Source: Actinocrinis puniceicyclus (GTDB taxonomy: Bacteria > Actinomycetota > Actinomycetes > Streptomycetales > Catenulisporaceae). From it: 64,000 bases of DNA. The translations under genes and the position numbers were made by a program. Where the stretch lies: the NCBI RefSeq assembly GCF_018283645.1, contig NZ_JAGSXH010000017.1, positions 1 through 64,000 of the forward strand. The letters are read 5' to 3'. Positions 17,169-24,585 of this stretch are shown piece by piece (the first letter of the stretch is position 1; each line of letters starts with the position of its first letter). The notes under the pieces are model-generated. The model was not told where the DNA came from and made no database searches. It was given only the letters and a program-made list of their open reading frames with translations.

Positions 17169-17342
17169 TGTGTGCGCTCCTCAATCTCATCCTGCGTGTG
17201 TCCGCGCCGGCGTTCGCGCGGCTGTGGGCGGCCGCACGGCGCGATGCCGCACGGCCGCCCACGGCCCTTCTCATTGCCCTGGCCCTCCGGCCGATCCAGA
17301 ACCCTGTTAATCAGGCCCCTGAACCGGCTGGTGGGAACCCGG

Positions 17343-18377
17343 TCACGGGCTGCTGCACGAAACGGTCGGCACCGCGGGTGTCGAGCTGTAGTTCGCGGTG
17401 AAGCCGAACGAGGTGCTCGCCTTCGCCGCCAGTTGACCGTTCCAACTGGCGGATTTCATCGTGGCCAGCGTGCCGGCCTGGGACAGTGTCCCGTTCCAGG
17501 CGCTGCTGATGGTCTCGCCGTCCGGCAGGTCCCAGCTCGCCGTCCAGCTGTTGATGGCGGAGGTGTTCGGGTTGGTGATCGTGACCTGGGCCTGGAAACC
17601 ACCCGGCCAGGTGCTGGTCACCGCGTAGGTCGCGCTGCACGAGGCGGCCGGAGGCGGCGGGGCGCCGGCACCGATGCCGGTGACCTGACCGCTGCCGCCG
17701 TCGAACATCACGTCGGAGCACCCGTAGAACGTCTCGGTGCTGTCCGAGCGCGCCCAGATCGAGTAAATGATGTGATACCCGGTCTTACCCGCCGGCAGTG
17801 TCGCGTTCCAGTAGTAGTAGCTGGAGACGCTGCCCGCGCTGCCCACGGACGGCGGCAAGGTCGCCGACGAGAACGGCGTGGACTCCAGATCCGCCCACGT
17901 CAGCGGCTTGGTGGGATCCCAGCCGTCCTTGGTGACGTAGAGGGAGAAGGTGCCCGGGTGCGCGGCCCACTTGTTGTACTGGATCTGGACCGTCGACCCG
18001 GCCGTCAGGTGGGTCACCGGCCAGTCGCTGCGCGCCTGGTCGAAACCGGAGAAATCGTAGTAGTTGCTGTCGCCGCTGCACAGCTTGCCGTCCGGGATCA
18101 GCGCGCTGGTCTCGCCGCTGGTGGCGCCGCTGCGGTTGCCGACCGCGAACCAGTTGTACAGCGGGGTGATGCCGCTGCTGGCGACCGCGGCCTGGCAGGC
18201 AGGGTTCTGCGGGACGATCTGCCCGGTCGAGGTGATGCCGTCCTCATAGCACAGGTAAGTTCGGCTGCCGGGCATCATCATCGCACCGTGCGCGGATGCC
18301 GGGGTCGCGCTCACGACGGTGGCGCCCACCGCCGCGGCGATCGCGCCCCACAGTCCCCATCTCGTTCTTTTCCTCAC
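17343..18377 (-). CDS. AA10 lytic polysaccharide monooxygenase with CBM2 module
   Basis: A 344-residue secreted enzyme. A Sec signal ends at ASA, leaving mature His30 (HGAMMMPGSRTYLC) as the copper-brace first residue; the second brace His is in KWAAHPGTF. The AA10 domain spans about 30-225, then a short Pro-rich linker and a CBM2 domain (about 240-344, with WPGGFQAQVTITN). It oxidatively cleaves cellulose or chitin; CBM2 and sequence type favour cellulose. GTG 18377 is chosen because AAGGG lies 8 bases upstream. Two AACTTTC-like repeats lie about 190-220 bp upstream and recur near other glycan genes here. Confidence 0.93.
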   Translation of the reverse strand: MRKRTRWGLWGAIAAAVGATVVSATPASAHGAMMMPGSRTYLCYEDGITSTGQIVPQNPACQAAVASSGITPLYNWFAVGNRSGATSGETSALIPDGKLCSGDSNYYDFSGFDQARSDWPVTHLTAGSTVQIQYNKWAAHPGTFSLYVTKDGWDPTKPLTWADLESTPFSSATLPPSVGSAGSVSSYYYWNATLPAGKTGYHIIYSIWARSDSTETFYGCSDVMFDGGSGQVTGIGAGAPPPPAASCSATYAVTSTWPGGFQAQVTITNPNTSAINSWTASWDLPDGETISSAWNGTLSQAGTLATMKSASWNGQLAAKASTSFGFTANYSSTPAVPTVSCSSP

Positions 18378-18568
18378 ATGACCCACCCTTCATTGGGCTC
18401 GGCGAGGCTAGGTTGTGGCGGAGGCTACCTGCGGGGCGGGGAGCGGTGAACGCCGCGGTGATCAAGGCCGCGCGGCGCGGCGCACCGCGTTGGGGCGCCA
18501 CCCGGGCGTGCGCACGTCAGCAGGGTCAGGAGGCTGACACAGTTTGGCGCAATCCGGACTAAGCGGAT

Positions 18569-18599
18569 GTAACTTTCCGCCGCCGGAATGTAGCTTTCG
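18569..18599 (-). promoter_or_regulatory. Paired GAAAGTTAC-like motifs upstream of LPMO
   Basis: On the plus strand GTAACTTTCC (18569-18578) and GTAGCTTTCG (18590-18599) begin 21 bp apart, two helical turns. They resemble GAAASTTTC-type motifs reported upstream of actinobacterial glycan-degradation genes (from memory). Confidence 0.4.
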
Positions 18600-18641
18600 C
18601 ACGTCGCCGCGCGCAGCGGCTCCGCGCGGGGGCGGGCCGGG

Positions 18642-19346
18642 TCAGCTGCGCGCCTTCGCCACGGCCTTGCCGAAAGCGGCGTCGGCCATGTTCTTGGCCG
18701 GCTGCGCCAGTGCGACGATGTAGACCACGACGACCGAATTCCCGCTGCGCGCGGCCACGATGTAGCCCGAGGCGTCGACCCCGGTGGAGACCTTGATGTT
18801 CAGCGTGAACGAATAAGAGCCGTCGCCGTACGCGGGCAGCGAGGCGCGCGCGGTGGTGAACGTGCTCGAACCGCTCCCGCCGCCGTGGGTGTAAGTAGTG
18901 CACTGAGACAGACTGCCGACCAGCTTCTGCCAGGCCGAGGCGACCTGCGCCGAGGTCCCGGCGGCCAGTTCCTCCACCAGGAACGGCCCGGTCAGCCCGG
19001 CGCTCAGGTCCGCCTCGGCGCGTCCGGCCAGCGAGCCGTTCCAGACCGCGGGGTTCCACAGACCGCAACCGCTCTGCATGGGCGGGTTCGTGGCGGTCGC
19101 ATCGATGCCCCAGCCGGCGGGCAGGTCCGCGGGGGTGAGCAGCTTGGCGGCCAGGCCCGAGGGGCTCGCCCCGGACGGCGGCGCGGAGCCGAGCCCCGGG
19201 GACGCGGTCGCGCTCGAGCTCGGCGCCGGCTGCGCCCCGGCGGTGTCGGTCGAGGCATTGGACGACGAGCAGCCGCCCGCGCCGAGAGCGACCAGAGCGG
19301 CTGAGCTTACAGTGGCGATACACGTGTGGATGCTCAAGGCGCGCAT
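18642..19346 (-). CDS. Putative lipoprotein, PknH-sensor-like or unknown
   Basis: A 234-residue exported lipoprotein with lipobox ALGAGGC at about residue 26 and a Ser/Pro/Ala-rich linker to residue 65. The folded part begins LLTPADLPAGWGID, with two cysteines (CGLW and QCTTYTH) likely to form a disulfide, and a C-terminal beta strand VVVVYIVAL. This architecture resembles mycobacterial PknH-extracellular/LppA-type sensor domains, but no specific family is certain. ATG 19346 follows AGGGAC. Nothing nearby defines its role. Confidence 0.6.
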   Translation of the reverse strand: MRALSIHTCIATVSSAALVALGAGGCSSSNASTDTAGAQPAPSSSATASPGLGSAPPSGASPSGLAAKLLTPADLPAGWGIDATATNPPMQSGCGLWNPAVWNGSLAGRAEADLSAGLTGPFLVEELAAGTSAQVASAWQKLVGSLSQCTTYTHGGGSGSSTFTTARASLPAYGDGSYSFTLNIKVSTGVDASGYIVAARSGNSVVVVYIVALAQPAKNMADAAFGKAVAKARS

Positions 19347-19425
19347 GCAAGTCCCTCGCGATCAGGTGGCGGATGGCACAGACTAGCGGCCACCGAATCC
19401 TCACTACGAGCAAAAGTGCCGAAAC

Positions 19426-19452
19426 GTTACCGAGCGGCGCACGCTTGGTAAC
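19426..19452. promoter_or_regulatory. Inverted repeat GTTACC-N15-GGTAAC
   Basis: Perfect 6-bp arms with starts 21 bp apart lie 80 bp upstream of the lipoprotein gene. This is a candidate regulator site; the rest of 19347-19669 holds no recognisable gene. Confidence 0.4.
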
Positions 19453-19669
19453 CGCCACGGAACCGGCCCGTGCGCGCGACCGGCACCGGGAGCGAGAGCA
19501 CAAATCCGGCGCCGGGGAAGTCCCATGCTTCACTTTGGCGAATTGATGCCACACTGATCGGTCTGCACCATGGCCCCCGGGTCGTCAGGTGAGACACTGG
19601 CACACAGATCAGGCATCCCCCCAGTCTGATCTCGCGCCCGGGGAACGCGATTACGCGGCTCGGGCGCAC

Positions 19670-19704
19670 CCCCCGGCGTCGCCTTCCCCCAGAGACGCCG
19701 GGGG
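19670..19704 (-). terminator. Hairpin terminator after the P450 gene
   Basis: Perfect 11-bp arms (CCCCCGGCGTC at 19670-19680 and its complement at 19694-19704) with a 13-base loop lie 49 bp downstream of the leftward P450 stop. Confidence 0.6.
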
Positions 19705-19752
19705 CTCTCCTTCCCGGCAGGCCACTTGGCCGCTCGGCGGGCCGTGCGGCCG

Positions 19753-20967
19753 TCACCGATCCCAGCGCACGTACAAGCTCTCCGGTTTGCGGAACACCAG
19801 TCCGCGCACGACGGGAGCGGGCCGGTCCGGGTCCAGCCGCAGCCCGGGCAACTCCCGCAGCAGGGCGCCGAGCGCGGCGCGGGCCTCCAGCCGGGCCGCG
19901 TGCGCACCCAGGCAGAAGTGCGGGCCCTGCGCGAAGGCGAGGTGAGACCTGGCGTTCGGGCGGCTCGGATCGAACCGGTCGGGGTCCGCGAACAGCGCCG
20001 GATCGCGGTTCGCGCCCGCGAGGGACACGATCACCAGGTCCCCGGCGCGGATTGGCGCGCCGGCCAGTTCGACGTCCCGGGTCGCGTATCGGTCGACCAC
20101 CGCGGCCGCGGGCTCCAGGCGCAGCGATTCCTCAAGGGCGTCGTCCAGCCGGGCGGGCTCGGCGCGCGCGAGCGCCGGCTGTTCGGGATCGCCGAGCAGA
20201 TGCAGGGCGGCGTTGGTGATCATCGCCTCCGTGGTCTCGATCCCGCCGAACAGCATGACCGCCGCGTTCGAGACCACCTCGGGAAGTTCGAGCCCTGACC
20301 AGTCGTCGCCGCCGCGCGCGGCGGCCACCAGCATCGAGTCCGGCTCGCCGGCCCGGACCGTGGCCCGCACGCTCTCGCCCAGGCGCGCGAACGCCGCCGC
20401 GCCGCTCGAGCGCGGCTCGCGGCCCGCCGAGATGTCCGAGACCGCGCCGACGATCGCGTCGTACCAGCCGAGTACCGTCTCCGGCCGGGCGTCGCGCAGG
20501 CCGAGCGACTCGGCGACGACCGCGACCGCCAGCGGACCGGCCAGGCCGCGGCGCAACTCGGCGGCGCCGTGCGGGCGCAGCGCGGCCACCCGCCGGGCTG
20601 CCTCCCGCTCGATGAACGCGGCCAGCCGCGCATGCGTGTCACGCGGCCGGAACCCGTCGGCGAACGGCGCGCGGTGCCGGGCGTGCCGCGGGCCGTCGAG
20701 GGAGAGCATGCTCGGCCCGACCACCCGCGCGGTGGAGAAACGCGGGTCGTCGACCGTGAACGCCTCGGCGTCGCGCATCACGGCGAGCGCCAGGTCCCGG
20801 CGGGTCACCAGCCAGCCGCCGAGCGCCGGCAGGAAGGAGACCGGTTCGCTCCCGCGCAGCCGGGCGAGCAGCGGATGCGGATCGCGCTCCAGCTCGGCGA
20901 TCGTGGCCGCGGCGCCGAGCGGGAACCGCTCGGCGTAGCGGAACCGGTCGGCGGTTTGTGCGGTCAC
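19753..20967 (-). CDS. Cytochrome P450
   Basis: A 404-residue soluble bacterial P450. The I-helix motif FGGIETTE, the K-helix EESLR, and the heme loop FAQGPHFCLGAH with Cys352 are intact, and the length is normal. GTG 20967 is inferred because a TAGCGT -10 element ends six bases upstream; there is no ribosome site. No ferredoxin or biosynthetic cluster is adjacent, so the substrate is unknown. The promoter appears to lie at the end of a small inverted-repeat element, which may have altered its expression. Confidence 0.92.
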   Translation of the reverse strand: MTAQTADRFRYAERFPLGAAATIAELERDPHPLLARLRGSEPVSFLPALGGWLVTRRDLALAVMRDAEAFTVDDPRFSTARVVGPSMLSLDGPRHARHRAPFADGFRPRDTHARLAAFIEREAARRVAALRPHGAAELRRGLAGPLAVAVVAESLGLRDARPETVLGWYDAIVGAVSDISAGREPRSSGAAAFARLGESVRATVRAGEPDSMLVAAARGGDDWSGLELPEVVSNAAVMLFGGIETTEAMITNAALHLLGDPEQPALARAEPARLDDALEESLRLEPAAAVVDRYATRDVELAGAPIRAGDLVIVSLAGANRDPALFADPDRFDPSRPNARSHLAFAQGPHFCLGAHAARLEARAALGALLRELPGLRLDPDRPAPVVRGLVFRKPESLYVRWDR

Positions 20968-20973
20968 CCGGCC

Positions 20974-21002
20974 ACGCTAGGCGGTGTTGGGGAATGTATC
21001 AA
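20974..21002 (-). promoter_or_regulatory. P450 promoter formed at the edge of a MITE-like element
   Basis: On the minus strand TTGATA (20997-21002), a 17-bp spacer (20980-20996) and TAGCGT (20974-20979) form a good sigma-70-type promoter ending six bases before GTG 20967. The -35 and spacer are inside the element; the TA of the -10 is its flanking TA dinucleotide. Confidence 0.6.
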
Positions 21003-21064
21003 GGCAACGATTCGACCGCCGCTTTGTCGGATTCGCCCCTTGAGGCATTCCCCAACACCGCCTA
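20978..21064. mobile_element. MITE-like element with perfect terminal inverted repeats, TA-flanked
   Basis: The 20-mer CTAGGCGGTGTTGGGGAATG (20977-20996) is repeated as its exact reverse complement at 21046-21065, and pairing continues imperfectly inward (TCAAGG on both sides). The 83-bp body starting GGCGGTG is bounded by TA on each side within CTAG, as expected for IS630/Tc1-type insertion. No transposase is encoded. It is too long in the loop (49 bases) for an ordinary terminator, although it could fold in RNA. Confidence 0.6.
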
Positions 21065-21153
21065 GCAGCGGGCGGCGACAAGGCCGGGCCGGCCGGGTGC
21101 GACGCCGCCTGTGCGCCGCGTCCGGCCGGCCCGTCGCCGGACAGTCTGCCCGC

Positions 21154-22434
21154 TCAGCAGCCGATGCGCGAGGTGCTGAGCACCACGTCGTCGAACCACA
21201 GCGTGTCGTTGCCGTTGCTGTAGTTCTCCCAGCCGAGCTTGAGGTCGGTCAGGTTCGGCCGCCAGGTCGCCCCCGAGCCGCTGAGCCACTGCGCGTCGAT
21301 GTCCTGCGTCGGCACGCCGTCCTCCGTCATACCGGGCACGGGGCTGCCGTTGTACCAGGTGTAGATCTGACCGTTGGTCCGGCTGACCGAGAACTCGAGG
21401 CAGGCCCACACGCCGGTCGGCACCACGACGCTCTGCGCGACGCCCGCCGGGCTCTGCGCGGGAAGCGTGGCGTCGTCGGACTGCCGGTTCCACATCAGCG
21501 CGCCGTTCTGCGCGCCGAGCCGCAGGTCGGTGTTGCCGGCCGCGGAGTCGTTCATCGCCAGGAACGTGGTGTGGTTGGTCGGCAGCGGCGTGGTGTGCTT
21601 GAACCAGAACCGCACGTACCAGGTCGGCGCGGCGGCGGGCATGTCGGTCGTGTCGTCGGCGAACACGTGGTTGCAGTACGTGCCGACGCCGTCGATCTCC
21701 AGGGACTTCACGCCGGCGTGCGCCTGCGCGCCGGTGATCGAGGCGGTGCCGCTGCCCGAGCAGTTCTGCGCGCTGATGCTCCACCGCCCGGAGGGAACGG
21801 TGCCGGCCTGGTTCTCGAAGCCGTCGCAGAACACTGCCGCGCTCGGGCAGGGGCCGCCGCCCTGGGAGCCGCTGGGGCTGGCCGAGGGGCTGCTCGACGG
21901 GCTCGAACTCGGGCTTGAACTCGGGCTTGAACTCGGGCTGGCGCTGGCCGAGGCGCTGGGGCTGGAACTGGCGCTCGGGCTCGCGCTCGCGCTCGGCGAG
22001 GAGGAGGATCCGCCCGCGCAGGAAACGCCGTTGAGCGCGAAGTCGGTCGGCGTCGCGTCGCTGCCGGAGAAGGTCCCCTGGAAGCCGAAGGTCGCGGTTC
22101 CACCGGTCGCGATCGAGCCGTTGTAGGACTCGTTGACGGCCTTGACCGACTGCCCGCTCTGGGTGATCTGGGCGTTCCAGCCGGAGGTGATCTGCTGGCC
22201 GCCGGTGAAGGTCCAGCTCAGCGTCCAGCTGGTGACCGGGGCGCCGGTGTCGGTCAGGGTGACGTTCGCGGTGAACCCGCCGCTCCACTGGTTGACCTGG
22301 TACGCGACGCTGCACGGACCGGAGGCGGCGTTCACGCTCGGCGCCACGGCGACCACGCTGGCCGCGATGGCGGCGGTCGCCGCGGCCAGGGCGGCATCAC
22401 GCAGGCGGCGGGGCCGGCGCAGGAGGTAGGCCAT
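21154..22434 (-). CDS. Secreted CBM2 protein with Cip1-like polysaccharide-binding/lyase fold
   Basis: A 426-residue secreted protein. Signal peptide (1-37), CBM2 cellulose-binding domain (about 38-140), a long Ser/Pro linker (about 142-192) and a C-terminal jelly-roll domain (about 193-426) beginning FCDGFENQAGTVPSGRW. The C-domain resembles fungal and streptomycete Cip1-like proteins, thought to be glucuronan-lyase-related. ATG 22434 has GGAG 6 bases upstream. The Cip1 assignment is from motif recall; a plain carbohydrate-binding role is the alternative. A GAAAGTTAC motif lies about 150 bp upstream. Confidence 0.75.
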   Translation of the reverse strand: MAYLLRRPRRLRDAALAAATAAIAASVVAVAPSVNAASGPCSVAYQVNQWSGGFTANVTLTDTGAPVTSWTLSWTFTGGQQITSGWNAQITQSGQSVKAVNESYNGSIATGGTATFGFQGTFSGSDATPTDFALNGVSCAGGSSSSPSASASPSASSSPSASASASPSSSPSSSPSSSPSSSPSASPSGSQGGGPCPSAAVFCDGFENQAGTVPSGRWSISAQNCSGSGTASITGAQAHAGVKSLEIDGVGTYCNHVFADDTTDMPAAAPTWYVRFWFKHTTPLPTNHTTFLAMNDSAAGNTDLRLGAQNGALMWNRQSDDATLPAQSPAGVAQSVVVPTGVWACLEFSVSRTNGQIYTWYNGSPVPGMTEDGVPTQDIDAQWLSGSGATWRPNLTDLKLGWENYSNGNDTLWFDDVVLSTSRIGC

Positions 22435-22583
22435 TCGGACTCCAGAGGCTGGTTGCAGAAGCTGTCCCGCGGTTTGGGCGCAGTATTCGGGCGCGGGACG
22501 AAGCGGGGCAACCGGCCGCCGCGCGGCGCGCCACGAATGCGGCGATGTCCTGCGCCGGTAGCCGAAATCACCGTGATCGACAA

Positions 22584-22593
22584 GGAAAGTTAC
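22584..22593 (+). promoter_or_regulatory. GGAAAGTTAC motif upstream of the CBM2/Cip1-like gene
   Basis: This is the same core as the LPMO-upstream repeats, in opposite orientation relative to the gene it precedes. It overlaps the stop codon of the methyltransferase gene. Confidence 0.35.
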
Positions 22594-23342
22594 ATATCAG
22601 ACGGCTGAGGGAGCTCCGGCGGGCGGGCTGATTCGGCGGGCTGATTCGGCGGGGTCAGCCGGAACACGAAGTACTCCACCCGCACCCCGTCCCTGACCAG
22701 TTCGCGCCGCGCGACCACCTCGGTGCGCAGGCGCTGGCGCTCGACCAGGCCACGCAGATAGCCGAGGTCTCCCGAGGTGCCGAACGCGATCAGCATCCTG
22801 CCGCCCGGCGCCAGGCGCCCGGGCGCCTCGGCGAAGAACGCGGTCAGCGCCCGGTAGTCCTCGTCCGTGCTCGCCGCCTCCAGCGGGTCGTGCGGCGCGA
22901 ACCAGCGGTACGGCGGATCGAACACGATCAGATCGAACTCGCCCTCGACCGCGCTGAACACATCGCTCTCGCGCACCTCGACCCGGTCCGCGACCCCGTT
23001 CGCCTTCGTGTTCGCGCGGGCGGCGGCGACGGCCGCCGCGCTGACGTCCACCGCGAGCACCCGGCGCGAGGTGCCGGCCGCGAGGATCGCGTTCACCCCG
23101 CTGCCGGTGCCCATGTCCAGCACCCGGTCGCTCTCGCGCACCTCGGCCAGCACCGCCTCGCCGAGCAGGTCGTGCATCCGGGTGATCGGCATCACCCCGG
23201 GCGGCACCGTGATCGTGCGGCCGAGGTACGCGAAGCTCTGCGTCTCCCGGCCCTCGGCCTTCATGGCCTGATAAGCGGCCAGGTGCCAGCGCCGGATGCG
23301 CTCGGCCTCCTCGGCGGACACAGTCGGGGTGAAACCGTCCAC
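22590..23342 (-). CDS. HemK/PrmC-like class I methyltransferase
   Basis: A 250-residue SAM-dependent methyltransferase. Motif I VLDMGTGSGVNAILAA (about 75-90) is followed by motif IV FDPPYRW, where D/N-PPY marks N-methylation of Gln or a base amine. The N-terminal ~60 residues are not a standard PrmC bundle, and the start is GTG 23342 with TAAGCT ending six bases upstream (leaderless). The Pro-rich tail after residue 230 is probably disordered. It is not the housekeeping prmC, which normally follows prfA; the target is unknown. Confidence 0.82.
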   Translation of the reverse strand: MDGFTPTVSAEEAERIRRWHLAAYQAMKAEGRETQSFAYLGRTITVPPGVMPITRMHDLLGEAVLAEVRESDRVLDMGTGSGVNAILAAGTSRRVLAVDVSAAAVAAARANTKANGVADRVEVRESDVFSAVEGEFDLIVFDPPYRWFAPHDPLEAASTDEDYRALTAFFAEAPGRLAPGGRMLIAFGTSGDLGYLRGLVERQRLRTEVVARRELVRDGVRVEYFVFRLTPPNQPAESARPPELPQPSDM

Positions 23343-23348
23343 CGGCGC

Positions 23349-23354
23349 AGCTTA
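23349..23354 (-). promoter_or_regulatory. -10 element of leaderless methyltransferase gene
   Basis: TAAGCT (minus strand) ends six bases before GTG 23342. Confidence 0.45.
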
Positions 23355-23440
23355 GGGTGGTACCGGACGATGCGCGACGGATTTCCGCCGCGTCGCGCCC
23401 CGGACGCGAGCAGGCAAGTGCGGAAGGAACAAGGAACACC

Positions 23441-24052
23441 GTGTCACAGGCGCACGACGGCCGGCCGGATCGGGGCCGCGAGGACCGGCTGGCGGAGGCG
23501 GTCGACGAGCTCTCGCAGACCTGCGACGAACTGGTCGGGCTGTCCACCGCGCTCTCGGCGATCGACCGGCAGGACCGGCTGAGCGACGCGGGCCGTTCCG
23601 TGGGGCGGCACGTGCTCGACGTGCTGACCAAGACCCGCCGGGAGCTTTCGAAGCTGCGCTGCGTCGTGGAGGCCCGTGCGCTGGAGAACCTCGTGGTGCT
23701 CGCCCGCCTGGAAGTGCGCCGCCTGCACGAGATCACCCGGGGTGCGCGGCTGGAGTACAGCGACTTCAAGACCCTCAGCGCGCAGGGCGCCAGCCGCGAG
23801 GCGATCGAGGACCTGATCCACCGGCCGGAGGCGATCACGCATGCCCAGAGCTACGTGGATTACGGGCACCGGGTGATCGAGCCGATGCTGCAACGGCTGC
23901 TCGACGAGACCAGCGCCAAGTACGAGGACCTGGCGGTCGCGACGGCCGAGGGCGACGCGATGCCCGACCCATCGCTGCTGTTCGAGCTGCGCGAGTACAT
24001 CGTCGGACTGCGCGACGCCCAGGAGCCCGACCACCTGAACCAGCTGCTGTGA
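23441..24052 (+). CDS. Conserved hypothetical protein, alpha-helical
   Basis: A 203-residue cytoplasmic protein without signal or membrane segments. It is rich in charged heptad-like helices (residues ~10-110 with RLAEAVDELSQTCDELVGL and VLTKTRRELSKLR), suggesting coiled coil. The family is not recognised. GTG 23441 follows AAGGAAC with about 6-base spacing; the upstream in-frame extension overlaps the divergent methyltransferase promoter and was discarded. It is divergent from the methyltransferase and 94 bp upstream of the HesB-like gene. Confidence 0.7.
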   Translation: MSQAHDGRPDRGREDRLAEAVDELSQTCDELVGLSTALSAIDRQDRLSDAGRSVGRHVLDVLTKTRRELSKLRCVVEARALENLVVLARLEVRRLHEITRGARLEYSDFKTLSAQGASREAIEDLIHRPEAITHAQSYVDYGHRVIEPMLQRLLDETSAKYEDLAVATAEGDAMPDPSLLFELREYIVGLRDAQEPDHLNQLL

Positions 24053-24146
24053 CCGGCCGCGCCCGGTTTTGCGCCCCCGGCACGTTTGGCTCCTCCTGAG
24101 CGGGTAGAGCGGGGCGGACCTGGAGACCGACGTAAGGAGAGACCCA

Positions 24147-24467
24147 GTGCTCGCTCTGACCGATACGGCCGTGGGTGTCATCCACGACCTGACCACCCAG
24201 CCCGGGCTGCCCGACGGCACCGGCCTGCGCATCGCCCCGCAGGCCGGCGACAACGGCGTCGGCCCGGCGTTCGCGCTCTCGCTCTCGCAGGCCCCGCAGG
24301 CCGCCGACGAGGTCATCGAGACCGCGGACACCCGCGTCTACCTTGAACCCGGTGTCGCTCAGCAACTCGACGACAAGGTGCTCGACGCACACATCGACGA
24401 GCAGGGCGAGATCGCGTTCCTCATCTCGCAGCAGCAGCCGCCGCACACGCCGTGGCAGGGTGAGTAA
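24147..24467 (+). CDS. HesB/IscA-like small protein lacking the Fe-S cysteines
   Basis: A 106-residue protein with the overall HesB/IscA fold pattern (LTDTAVGVIHDLT at the N-terminus, GLRIAP, and ETADTRVYLEPGVAQQLDD) but no cysteine at all, so it cannot use the three-Cys site of A-type Fe-S carriers. GTG 24147 has AAGGAG 7 bases upstream. This Cys-less branch is common in high-GC actinobacteria and is of unknown role. It ends convergently with the SGNH hydrolase at a shared hairpin. Confidence 0.82.
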   Translation: MLALTDTAVGVIHDLTTQPGLPDGTGLRIAPQAGDNGVGPAFALSLSQAPQAADEVIETADTRVYLEPGVAQQLDDKVLDAHIDEQGEIAFLISQQQPPHTPWQGE

Positions 24468-24518
24468 CCGCAGAACCTTAGAACCACAGGCGACCGCACG
24501 CGGCATTCGCACAACCGT

Positions 24519-24585
24519 GGACGCGCTGTCGGTCTCCGCAGCCGGGCTCTACTTGGCGCCGGCCGCGGAGACCGACAGCGCGTCC
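24519..24585. terminator. 21-bp perfect-stem bidirectional terminator overlapping a coding end
   Basis: Arms at 24519-24539 and 24565-24585 are exact reverse complements, with a 25-bp spacer that itself contains GCCGG/CCGGC pairing. The hairpin lies between convergent HesB-like and SGNH genes. One arm encodes the last residues of the SGNH protein and the stop codon is in the loop. Confidence 0.75.

Noticed and set aside
20977-21065. Inverted repeat considered as an ordinary terminator of the Cip1-like gene
   Set aside because: The 49-base loop, the TA-flanked CTAG ends and the promoter hexamers fit a MITE better, although an RNA role is not excluded.
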